Assembly: GCF_029407905.1 (NCBI RefSeq)
Contig: NC_073643.1
Coordinates: 31,400,001-31,464,000, forward strand
Reading direction: 5' to 3'
DNA: 64,000 nt
DNA from: Bubalus kerabau
Lineage: Eukaryota; Chordata; Mammalia; Artiodactyla; Bovidae
Shown: positions 10,588 to 21,063 of the stretch, piece by piece
Position numbering within the stretch: position 1 is the stretch's first letter
Layout: each line of letters starts with the position of its first letter
Translations under genes and position numbers: made by a program
Notes under the pieces: model-generated
What the model saw: only the letters and a program-made list of their open reading frames with translations
Databases searched by the model: none
Told to the model about the DNA's origin: nothing

Positions 10588-12892
10588 CAGTTCAGTTTAG
10601 TCACTCAGTCATGTCTGACTCTTTGTGACCCCATGGACTACAGCACACCATGCTTCCTGGTCCATCACCAACACACAGAGCTTACTCAAACTCATGTCCA
10701 TTGAGTCAGTGATGCCATCCAACCATTTCATCCTCTGTCATCCCTTCTCCTCCTGCCTTTAATCTTTCCCAGCATCAGGGTCTTTTCAAATAAGTCAGTT
10801 CTTTGCATCAGGTGGCCAAAGTGTTGAAGTTTCAGCATCAGTCCTTCCAATGAATATTCAGGACTGATTTCCTTTAGGATTGATGGGTTTGATCCCCTTG
10901 CAGTCCAAGGGACTCTCAAGAGTCTTTTCCAACACCACAGTTCAAAAGCATCAATTCTTCAGCACTCAGCTTTCTTTATTGTCCAACTCTCATATCCATA
11001 CATGACTACTGGAAAAACCATAGCTTTGACTAGGTGGACCTTTGTTGGCAAAGTAATGTCTCTGCTTTTTAATATGCTGTCTAGGTTGGTCATAGCTTTT
11101 CTTTCAAGGAACCAGCGTCTTTTAATTTTATGGCTGCAGTCACCATCTGCAGAGATATTGGAGCCACAAAAATAAAGTGTGCCACTGTTTCTGTTGTTTC
11201 CCCATCTATCTGCCATGAAGTGATGGGACTGGATGCCATGATCTTAGTTCTCTGAATGTTGAGTTTTAAGCCAACTTTTTCATTTTCCTCTTTCACTTTC
11301 ATCAAGAGGCTCTTTAGTTCTTCTTCGCTTTCTGCCCTAAGTGTGGTGTCGTCTGCAAATCTGAGGTTATTGATATTTCTCTTGGCAATCTTCATTCCAG
11401 CCTGTGCTTCCTCCAGCCCCGCATTTCTCATGATGTACTCTGCATATAATTTAAATAAGCAGGGTGACAATATACAGCCTTGACATACTCCTTTCCCGAT
11501 TTGGAACTAGTCTGTTGTTCCATGTCCAGGTCTAACTGTTGCTTCTTGACCTGCATACAGTTTCTCAGGAGGCAGGTCAGGTGATCTGGTATTCCCATCT
11601 CTTTCAGAATTTTCCACAGTTTGTTGTGATTCACACAGTCAAAGGCTTTGGCATAGTCAGTAGAGCAGAAGTAGATGTTTTTCTGGAATTCTCTTGCTTT
11701 TTCAATGATCCACTGGATGTTGGCAATATGAACTCTGGATCCTCTGCCTTTTCTAAATCCAGCTTGAACATCTGGAATTTCATGGTTCACGTACTGTTGA
11801 AGCCTTGCTTGGAAAATTTTGAGCATTACTTTGCGAGCATGTGAAATGAATGCAATTGTGTGGTAGTTTGAGCATTCTTTGGCATTGCCTTTCTTTGGGA
11901 CTGGAATGAAAACTGACCTTTTCCAGTCCCGTGGCCACTGCTGAGTTTTCCAAATTTGCTGGCATATTGAGTGCAGCACTTTCACAGCATCATCTTTCAG
12001 GATTTGAAAGCGCTCAACTGGAATTCCATCACCTCCACTAGCTTTGTTCATAGCAATACTTACCAAGGCCCACTTGACTTCACATTCCAGGATGTCTGGC
12101 TCTAGGTGAGTGATCACATCATCATGATTATTTTGGTCGTGAAGATCTTTTTTGTACAGTTCTTCTGTGTATTCTTGCCACCTCTTCTTAATATCTTCTG
12201 TTTCTGTTAAGTCCATACCATTCCTGTCCTTTATCGAGCCCATCTTTGCATGAAATGTTCCTTTGGTATCTCTGATTTTCTTGAAGAGATCTCTAATCTT
12301 TCCCATTCTGTTGTTTTCCTCTATTTCTTTGCATTGATCACTGAGGAAGCCTTTCTTATCTCTCCTTGGTCTTTGGAACTCTGCATTCAGATGGATTTAT
12401 CCTTTCTTTTTCCTTTGCCTTTCACTTCTCTTCTTTTCTCAGCTATTTGTAAGGCCTCCTCAGACCTCCATTTTGCCTTTTTTGCATTTCTTTTCCTTGG
12501 GGATGGTCTTGATCCCTGCCTCCTGTACCATGTTATGTACCTCTGTCCAGAGTTCATCAGGCACTCTGTCTATCAGATCTACTCCCTTAAATCTATTTGT
12601 CACTTCCACTGTATAATCATAAGGGATTTGATTTAGGTCATACCTGAATGGTCTAGTGGTTTTCCCTACTTTCTGCAGTTTAAGTCTGAATTTGGCAATA
12701 AGGAGTTCATGATCTGAGCCACAGTCAGCTCACGGTCTTGTTTTTGCTGACTGTATAGAGCTTCTCCATCTTTGGCTGCAAAGAATATAATGAATCTGAT
12801 TTCAGTATTGACCATCTGGTGATGTCCATGTGTAGAGTATTCTCGTGTGTTGTTGGAAGAGTGTGTTTGCTATGACCAGTGTGTTCTAAGCA
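10588..12892 (-). mobile_element. BovB (RTE LINE), 5'-truncated, with TSD
   Basis: The 3' tail of ACTGA-type units lies at 10588 and the element runs leftward on the plus strand as reverse complement up to about 12886. It is flanked by CCATTTTATCT (10577-10587) and CCATCTTATCT (12893-12903), an 11-bp TSD with one mismatch. Full BovB is about 3.2 kb with endonuclease and RT. Here the N-terminal endonuclease is missing and most of RT remains. Frameshifts split the coding part, so it is inactive. BovB entered ruminant ancestors by horizontal transfer and shares its 3' end with Bov-A2 and Bov-tA. Confidence 0.93.
10728..12306 (-). pseudogene. BovB RT-like ORF, frameshifted
   Basis: Read on minus, the largest piece (12306 to 11428) carries RT fingers and palm: a PVPKKGNAKECSNYHTI block, QAGFRKGRGSR, and DYAKAFDCVNHNKLW with the first catalytic Asp. 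The next frame (11470 to 11090) holds LRFADDTTL, with FADD at 11348-11359 giving the other catalytic Asps. The downstream frames (11216 to 10959, 10919 to 10728) encode the C-terminal region with VMYGYESWT. At least three frame changes separate the pieces. The upstream part 12307-12886 is BovB-like but without a long frame. RT motifs are intact, the frame is not. Confidence 0.9.
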
Positions 12893-13520
12893 CCATCTTA
12901 TCTAAGGTGCTTCAAGTCTTGCATTCACAGCAGGCATTCACTCACAGTCACTACCAGTCAGGGCAGTATCCAGGTAGGTTAGAATCAAGGTCAGAGGCCT
13001 GCTCTGCTTTGTCTCTGAATCCTAAACAAGACTTTATTTAATAATTTCCCTAACAGGCAGCACTGAGCTTTGAAAAGTAGGTGGTGTCACCTCAAGGTCA
13101 GGATAGCTGGCTTGTCCCAGCAGTTGGGGTGAGTGTGCCAACTGATCTCTGGGAATCAGGAAGAGCTGTGGAAGGTGTGTCCTACCACCCGGCCTGGGCT
13201 GCCTTGGATTGTGCAAACCTGGGAGCCATGAATTCTCTTGTCTCTTCCAGCTCTACAATTCAGCAGCTGAAACCTCAGGTTTGTCTTGCAGGGCCAGAAG
13301 TTTTGTCTCCCTGCCTCAGGGGGTTAAGTGACTGCTTTTGCAAGGACAAAGCAAGAGATGCCGCGATAAGATAAGGAGCTCTGTTGTCAGAGACACTTCT
13401 CAGAAAGAACAGGCTTTCCACTGTGATCCAGAGGATAAGAATCTGAGCCTCTGCATCCTTCAACCCATCCCCCCTCCCCTCGGCCACGCGCCTGGGCCAC
13501 TGTGGGATGTGTCTGCCGCT

Positions 13521-13535
13521 GCTGCCATCTGCTGG
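13521..13535 (-). promoter_or_regulatory. Candidate CTCF binding motif
   Basis: Minus strand reads CCAGCAGATGGCAGC, a full match to the core CCASYAGRKGGCRSY. It sits in a GC-rich 100-bp patch outside recognised repeats. Motif presence does not prove occupancy. Confidence 0.5.
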
Positions 13536-13649
13536 ACTACCGCGGCTCTGCAGCCTACCCGTCTGTGAGGGGCATTGAGGGCACTTGCAAACTCCAAGCC
13601 TGAGTTACAGTTCTTGTCCTGATGGATATAGTGTTTTTCACCACTGCAA

Positions 13650-13760
13650 TTGCTAGTATTTATTGAGCACCTACTAAGGGCTAACACTATGCTTAGTACT
13701 TTAATGAACTGTCTCCTTAAATCCATTCAGGAGAGGAAGCCTATGTGAGCCGGAATTTTT
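13650..13760 (-). repeat. MIR SINE fragment, antisense
   Basis: Contains 'tatttattgagcacctacta' and 'aacactatgcttagtacttt', the antisense MIR 3' end. The adjoining 13775-13840 ('ccagtgcctaggacagtgcc') resembles an L2 or MIR 3' end. Confidence 0.7.
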
Positions 13761-14189
13761 ATCTCTTTTCTTCATGACAGCATCTCCAGTGCCTAGGACA
13801 GTGCCAGGCACAGAGTAGGGACTTGGTAAATAGGATTGCTTGAGAACAACTATAAATATGGATTCTGTCATCACCCTGGTGTTATGGATGAGGAAGGTGC
13901 TGCCCAGAGACAGTGTGGCTGTGGCATTGTGGGTAAACCTGTGCTGGAAGCTAGAAAGATTCTGGCCATAGGCAGTTTGGATATTGCCGTGGGTGGTTTT
14001 GATGCTGACAAAGTCAGGTAACACGTAGGAATGAACACCTCCAGCAGTTAGTGTTCTCTGGAGCTCAGAACACTCAAACCATTAGGGAAATAAACCAAAT
14101 CCACAAAATATTGCAGTGGGGTCCTGAGAATTCAAGGAGTGTGCAGGGTTCCGACCAGGGTTAGAGGCCACTGATATATAACTGGTGCT

Positions 14190-15235
14190 TTAAAAATTAT
14201 TATTATTATTACTAAACTGATTTTTTGAGGAATTTTAGGTTTGCAGAACAGTTGACTGGAAATCACAGAGAGTTCCCTTTTGCACCCATACTCCCTCCTC
14301 CCTCTCTGTTATTAATATTGTGTGTTAGTGTGGCACGTTTGTTATAATGGATGGGCTGATATTGATGAATTATGATTAACAAATCAGTAATTTATTGATA
14401 AACCTATCAAAACCTATCCAAAAAGTCCCTAGATTCCATTCCAGTTTTCTCTCGGTATGATATGTTCTAAGGGTTTCGAGAAATGTGGAATGACTTGTAT
14501 CCAGCATTATAGAAGCATACAGAATAGTTTCACTGCCCTAAAAATCCTTGGTATTCCACCGGCTCTTCCCTCCCTCACTTCCCCTTGACTCCCTGAACCC
14601 CTGGCAATCACTCATCTTTTTACTATCTTCACAGTTTTGCCTTTAGGCTTCTCTTGTGGCTCAGCTGGTAAAGAATCTGCCTGCAAAGCAGGAGACCTGA
14701 GGTTTGATCCCTGGGTTGGAAAGATCCCCTAGAGAAGGGAAAGGCTACCCACTCCAGTATTCTGGCCTGGAGAACTCCATGCACTGTACAGTCCATAGGG
14801 TCACAAATAGTCGGACACAACTGAGCGACTTTCACTTTCATTTCACTAGTTTTGCTTTTACCAGAATGTCATATAGTTGGAATCATAGACTATGTAGCCT
14901 TTTCAGATTGGCTTCTTTCCTTAGCAGTAAGCATTTAAGGTTCCTCTGTGTCTTCTCAATGCTTGATAGCTTATTCCCTTTTATAAAACACTGAATAATG
15001 TTTTATTGAAAGGATGTACCATAGTTTATTTATCCATTCACCTATTGAATGGATGAATTGAAGGTGAAGGCAATTGTCGATAAAGCTACTATAAACATTC
15101 ATGTGCATGTTTTTTATGGACATAAGTATTCAACTTGCTGGGTAAATGCTAAGGAATCCAATTGTTATATCGCACAGTAAGTTTTGTAAAAACTGACCAA
15201 ACTTTGCCTTCCAAAGTATCTGTTCCTTTTTTGTA
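14190..15235 (-). mobile_element. Old L1M 3' end, antisense, split by a Bov-tA
   Basis: From about 14210 the sequence follows the antisense 3'UTR of old L1s ('ctggcaatcactcatc', 'agaatgtcatatagttggaatcat', 'ctactataaacattcatgtgc'). A SINE at 14646-14847 interrupts it. The 5' truncation lies near 15235. No coding frame is left. Confidence 0.7.
14646..14847 (+). mobile_element. Bov-tA SINE with 13-bp TSD
   Basis: It begins GGCTTCTCTTGTGGCTCAGC (tRNA-like A box) with a B-box-like GGTTTGATCC, then the BovB-derived 3' part ending near GAGCGACTTTCAC. TSDs are AGTTTTGCCTTTA (14633-14645) and AGTTTTGCTTTTA (14848-14860). It cuts the old L1 3' end. Pol III transcribed family; mobilisation by BovB is inferred from the shared 3' end. 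Confidence 0.92.
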
Positions 15236-16640
15236 CTTCTGAGCATCACTTTTAATAACACTCTGGCTGGCCTGGAACTGTTCTCTAGGTTGACAAGGCC
15301 AAGAGAGGACAGGCCTATGATTCCTCCCTTCCTGTCGGCATCTGCTCCCTTGCTGAGCCAAACCCACTGGCCCTGCTGAAAGGATGAAAACAGAGGATCT
15401 TTTCTTCCCACGCAAAAAGGGACCCATCTTAAACAAAGCATGGGGCTGAGGCAGCTCTGGTCAATTGAAATTCCCAAGTCACCGCCTTGGGTAGGAGAAA
15501 TGGGCCCACCACCATGAAAGGTTAACTTGTGCCTTGTGGCTCAAAATTCTTGGCTTGGGCTTGTGGACATGGGCTGGAAAAAAAACTGCTGCTGTTCTGG
15601 TGTGTGGAGCTGTCAGGTCCCACATCTGCGAATCCCTCTTGAAACTGATGCCACTGGGATCAGGACACCCAGCTCCTGTTCACATTCGGTCCTTGTAAAG
15701 TGTTGAAGATATAGATAGCACCTTAATTTGCATCATCCCCAAACACATGTTCTGGAGATAGTGGTACTATGGATAAGCAAGCTAGGAGGGTTTTTTTGTG
15801 GGGTTTTTTTTTTTTCCACTTTTTTTTCCCTCTCTTTTTAAAAATCTTATGAAAAATTAGATAAGGCTGTTTAAAATTACTTTCAGAACAAACTTTTTAA
15901 AGTTAAGCTAACATCAAACTGCAGCTGAAGGAAAGATAGAAGGACCTTTTTAATTGTGTCTTTGATATTATTTCCCAGAATCCAAAATGCCCAGTTTGGT
16001 TGCTTTAATGCATTTACATCTCCTCTTCCTGCCAAAGACAAGCAAACAAAAATCTTCACCAAAAACTTGGAGTAAGTCGTTTCATGGCAGGTTTGTTTTT
16101 TAAGGCTCATACTCTCTGGTGACTGTGTAGGAAAACTCCAAGAATCTTATGTGAACAGCTTCAGTCTAGGAAGAGAAAAAAGCTTTAGTTATGCTGGTAG
16201 GAGGAGGGTTTATTTATGTGTCTCAATTTACAAGCCTAAGCATTGCAAATGTAAACTCTCCGAAGGAAAATTTTGTCCTAATTACTTAACTGAATCCAGA
16301 AACATCTGCTTTGATTTCCTGGAACACGTCCAGTCTGCTCTTCATCTGACGTTTTAAAGCAGGCGGAGGTAAGTTCACAACGCATACCTCTTCTGGTCCC
16401 ACGAAGTATTTCTCAGAGAGTGGGGACCTGGTGAGGTCCAGAATAAATAATGTTGTTCAGTTCTCCAAATGATTCTTATAGAGACTTAAGTTTGAGAATC
16501 ACTGCTCAAGGCAAAACTTGCTTTTCCTTTTTAGGTATTTCCCCCCCCTCCTTTTCATCTTCACCTACAAAATAGTGTATCTGAATAACTTGTTTCTTCA
16601 CATTGTGTTTGGTTGGCTCATTGAAAACATTTTAACTCTT
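15236..16640. other. Unique DNA, no gene seen
   Basis: No supported gene. T-rich tracts at 15789-15840. A fragment at about 16450-16503, ending 'aagtttgagaatcactg', resembles the end of a MER5-type hAT element. Frames of up to 115 codons (15130-15477, minus) show no domain. Confidence 0.5.
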
Positions 16641-16830
16641 TTTTTAGAATTTCTTAAACTTGTACTTTTTGAATGAATACACAGTAAAACTGACCTTTTG
16701 CACATATGTACATTTTGATGAATTTTAACACTTGTATGGATTCATGTTATCACAACCACCCATCAGAATGTACCCTCCCACCTGCAACTCTCCCCCACTA
16801 ACCCCAATCTCTGGCAACCGCAGATCTATT

Positions 16831-17040
16831 GTTCTTGTTGTTTAGTTGTTAAGTCATGTCCTATTCTTTGTGACCCCATGTAGCCCACCAGGTTCCTCTG
16901 TCCATGGGATTTCCCAGGTAAGAATACCAGAGTGGGTTCCCATTTCCTTCTCCCGGGGATCTTTGTGACCCAGGGATCAAACCCATTGTCTCCTACATTG
17001 GCAGATGGATTCTTTACCACTGAGCCACCAGGGAAGCCCA
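16831..17040 (-). mobile_element. Bov-tA SINE, antisense, with 10-bp TSD
   Basis: TSD CAGATCTATT occurs exactly at 16821-16830 and 17041-17050. Read on minus it starts TGGGCTTCCCTGGTGGCTCA, has a B-box-like GGTTTGATCCC and ends in (AAC)-type units. Inserted in the 3'UTR of the old L1M. Confidence 0.95.
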
Positions 17041-17759
17041 CAGATCTATTATCTATCCCCAAAGTTTTGTCTTTCCTGGAAGATTTAATTAATGAATTCA
17101 TACAGTGTTTCACATTTTGTGACTGGCTTCTTTCACTCAGCATAATATCTTTGAGATTCATACAAGCTGTCACCTGTATCCACATTCCATTTCTTTTTAT
17201 TGCTGAGCATAAGTCCCTGGTGTGGATGGAACCCAGTTTGTTTGTTCACCCATTGAAGAATATTTGGCCATTTCCGGTTTGGGACAGTGATGAGTAGAAC
17301 TGCTATAAACATTTATGTATAGGTTTTGGGGTCAAGATAAATTTTCTTTATCTTAGATACATTAACCTATCTAGGGTAATACCTGAGTTGGGTTGCTGAG
17401 TCAACTGGTAGGTATATCTTAAGATTGTCAGAAACGACCACTCTGTTTGCAGAGAGGCTGGACCATATTGTGTCCCCCTGCTGCCAGCAGTGTGAGAGAG
17501 TTCCAGTTGCTTTGTATCCTCACCAATACTTGGGAGAGTTAGCATTTTAAAATTTCAGTCATTCCAATGGTAATGCTGTAGTATCTCCCCATGGTTTTAA
17601 TAAGCTTTTCCCTGATGGCTAATGACATTGAACATCTTGGTATCTGCTTATTTGCCATCCACATATTTTCTTTGATGAAGGGTTCAAGTTTTTGCTCATT
17701 TAAGTTTTGCTGTATTTAAAAAAAGTTGTATTGTTCATTCTCTTGCTGTTGAGTTTTGA

Positions 17760-17885
17760 GGATTTTTTTAAATTGAAGTGTAGTTATGTAGTTACAATAT
17801 TATGTTAGTCTCAGGTGTGTTAGTTTCAGCAAAATGATTCAAATATTCATGTATATTTGATTCTTTTCCCTTATAGTTTATAACA
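17760..17885 (-). mobile_element. Short L1 3'UTR piece, antisense
   Basis: 'aattgaagtgtagttatgtag' through 'cagcaaaatgattcaaat' matches the 3' end of artiodactyl L1s, as also seen at 61355-61450. A heavily truncated insertion inside the older L1. Confidence 0.6.
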
Positions 17886-18258
17886 GTGAGCATTCTTAAT
17901 GTATTTTGAATACAAGACTTTTGTTGGATAGATGGTCTATAAATATTTTCTCCCAGACATAGCTTGTCTTTTCATTAACAGTGTTTTTCTAAAAGTATGT
18001 TATTGATTCTGTTGAAGTCCAACTTATCGGTTTTCTTCTGTTATGGATCATGAAGATTTTTCCTTATGTTTTCTTCTAAAAGTTTTATAATTTTACTTAA
18101 ATCTATGATTTAATTAGAGTTAATTGTAGTATAAGGTATAAGATTTAGGTCAGAGTTCATTTTCTTTCATATGGAAGTATGAATGTTTTAACACCACTTA
18201 CTGAGAAAATTCTTTTTCTCTATTGATTTGCCTCTGTATTTTTATCAAAACTTCAATT

Positions 18259-18441
18259 GGTAAAAGAGTTTTGTATGGGACTTAGTGTTTATTGGAAGGA
18301 AGAACTGGGGAATTTTCTGAAGTAATGGAAATAGCGTATGAGCTACATGCGGGCATAGATTTGTCACACCGCTCATTTTGCACACTTCTGGTCTGTGCAT
18401 GTTGCTGTATGTAAATTACACTTCACTTAAAACAACATCAG
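18259..18441. mobile_element. Unclassified insert of about 180 bp in old L1M
   Basis: The old L1 reading 'atcaaaact..caattgg' and 'catcagttggccatgtctg' is interrupted here. CTTCAATTGG (ends 18260) and CATCAGTTGG (starts about 18436) may be a diverged TSD. The end 'tatgtaaattacacttcacttaaaa' resembles a sequence common at the 3' end of an old mammalian repeat. Not named. Confidence 0.4.
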
Positions 18442-19007
18442 TTGGCCATGTCTGTGTAGATCTCTTTCTAAAGTCTATTCTGTTCCACTGATCTATATCT
18501 CTTCTGGCCAATACTGTGCTACCTTGACCTCAATTATTGTAGCATAGAAGCCTTAAAATTGAAAAATATAATTCTTTCATTTCTATTCTTTTTCAAAATA
18601 GTTTTGGCTATTCTAATTTCTTTGCCTTTCCATGTACATTTAGAATCACCTTATATTTATCTCCAAAAAAATCCTGTTGGAAAATTGATTGGGATTGATA
18701 AATCTATGAATGAATTTGGGGAGAGCTGACATTTTTAGAGTATTATATTCCAGTCTTATGAACTGGAATAAATAGTATGTCTTTCCATTTATTTTGGTCT
18801 CCTTTGATTTCTTAATTCATCATTTTGTAGTTTTCAGATCCTGTACATGTTTTATTATATTTATATCTAAGTAATCTCATTTATTAAGCTATTTTAAATA
18901 GCACTTAAAATATTCTTTTTCCAAATCCCTATTGCTATTATATATAAATATAATTGATTTTTTTAACTTGTGTCCTACAGCATTGTTAAATTCACTTATT
19001 AGCTCTA

Positions 19008-19062
19008 AGAAGGGTGTGTGTGTGCACGTACGTGTGTGTGTGTGCACATACATGTATGTGTT
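19008..19062. repeat. Interrupted (GT)n microsatellite
   Basis: GTGTGTGT and GCACGTAC units alternate within the old L1 ORF2 region. Confidence 0.85.
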
Positions 19063-20710
19063 CCCTGTGATTTTCCACATAGACAATCATTTCATTTGTA
19101 AAGAGGGGAAATTTTATTTTTTCTTTTTCAAACTGCATGCCTCCTTTTCCCCTTATTATACTGTCAAGAAATTCCAGTATGATATCAAATAAGAATGAAG
19201 ATAAAGGAAGTCTGCCTGTTCCCATTCATAGTGGCAAAGCATTCCATCTTTCTTCATTAGGTATGACGTTCTATAAATGTTTTTCAACCATGCCTCTTAT
19301 CAGGTTGACAAAAAGTCCCTTCTTTTCACACAGTTTGCATGAATGTATATTGAATTTTGTGACATGCTTTTCTATATTAATTGATATGATCATGTATTTT
19401 TTCTTCTTTTGACAATATTACATCAATTGATTTTCAAATATTAAGGTAATCTCTTCTAATTATTGAACTAAATAATGAACTAAATGTTGACATAACCCAA
19501 GATAAAGCCCACTGGTTGTGACTTCTTATTTTTTTAAAGGTTGCTAGATTCAAGTTGCTAAAATTCTGTTAAAAATTTTTGCATCTATGTTCACAAAGAA
19601 TATTGTCATTTTCTTATACTGGCTTCAGCATTTAAGATAAATGAATTGGGAGGTATTCCCTCCTCTCCTCCTTTCTAGAAAAGTTGTATATAATCACCAT
19701 TAATCATGAAGCATTGGTAGAATTTTTCAGTGAAACCACCTGGAGCTGTAGATTTTGAGAGAGGTTTTTTGAGATATGAGTTCACTTTCTTTTCCAGTTA
19801 TAGCACCATTCATGTTTTCTACTTCCTGTTGAGCAATTGGGCTCATAATGAGCCAATAGTCATTAGTCTGTGGGCTCCATAATGACATCCCTTGTTTCCT
19901 TCCTAATATTATAGTTTGTAACTTCCCTTTTTTGTTAGTCTTTTTAGATGTTTATAAATTTTATTGATCTTTTCAAATAACTAGATTTGTTGTTTCATTG
20001 ATTTTCTCAATTATCTTTTTATTTTCCATATAATTGATTTCTGTCCTTTTTATTATTTCCTTTCTTCTGCTAGAAGGAAGGATTTATTTTTCTATTGTAC
20101 TTCTTTTGTTAGATTGTTAAAGTGAAAGTTTAGATTATTAGTTTGAGACTCTGCTTTTTTAACACAAATATTTAGTGCTAAAAGTTTCCCTTTTAAGTGC
20201 AATTTTTGCTGTAGCCCACAAATTTTGATATCTTGCTTTTATTTTCACTCACTTCACAGTATTTTCTAATTTCCCTTGAAGTTTCCTCTTTGAACATTTG
20301 ATTATTGATTATTTATAAATTGTTTAATTTCCAAGTGTTTGGAGATATTCCTGTTATCTTTCTCTTTCTGACCTTTAATCTAATTCCACTGTAGTCAGGA
20401 AACATACTTTATATAATTTCAATTCATCCCAATTTGTTAGGCTTTGTTTTATTATTCAGGATATGGTCTATCATGATGAGTATTTCATATACACTTGAAA
20501 AGTATGTGTATTTTGCTGTTGTGGGGTAAAGTATTACATAAATATTAATTATATCCAGTTATTTGATGGTATCATTAGTCTTTTATATTCCTGTTGTTTT
20601 TTCTGTCTACTAGTCTATCAATTACTGACACAGAGTATTGAATTTTCCAATTATGATTTTGGATTTACCTGTTTGTATTTTTTCCCCCAGTTTTATTTAT
20701 TTATTTTTAA

Positions 20711-21063
20711 ATTAATTTATTTATTTTAATTGGAGGCTAATTACTTTACAATATTGTAGTGCTTTTTGCCATACATTGACATGAATCAGCTGTGGGTGTA
20801 CATGTGTTTCCCATCCTGGACTCCCCTCCCACCTCCCTCCGCATCCCATCCCTCAGGGTCATCCCAGTACACCAGCCCTGAGCACACTGTCTCATGCATT
20901 GAACCTGGACTGGCAATCTATTTCACATATGATAATATACATGCTTCAACGCTATTCTCTCAAATCATCCCAACCTTGCCTTCTCCCACAGAGTCCAAAA
21001 GTCTATTCTTTACATCTGTGTCTCTTTTGCTGTCTGGCATATAGGGTCATCATTACCATATTT
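20711..21063 (-). other. 3'UTR of the full-length L1, C-rich tract included
   Basis: From the polyA-side 'tttatttattttaattggagg' to the ORF2 stop. The plus strand at 20819-20860 holds C-runs (CCCC, CCC, CCC, CCC) that give a G4-capable motif on the L1 sense strand. A second copy of this 3'UTR type is at 63545-63960. Confidence 0.75.

Larger units (their letters stand above)
12904..14180. other. Unique DNA, with MIR fragments and a possible CTCF site
   Basis: No gene supported. The 13440-13570 part is locally GC-rich with several CpGs in an AT-rich setting. MIR or L2 traces lie at 13650-13840. Short frames on both strands are not conserved-looking. Confidence 0.5.
16640..20704 (-). mobile_element. 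Old L1M, 3' half, antisense (outer element)
   Basis: The 3'UTR begins near 16640 and the ORF2 C-terminal region follows ('ttcactcagcataatatct', 'atttgccatccacatat', 'tctgttccactgatctat', 'gtcttttatattcctg'). The element is interrupted by a Bov-tA (16831-17040), a short L1 3' piece (about 17760-17885) and an unknown insert (about 18259-18441). It is cut at 20704 by the full-length bovine L1 and resumes at 30004. The frame is destroyed throughout. Confidence 0.8.
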
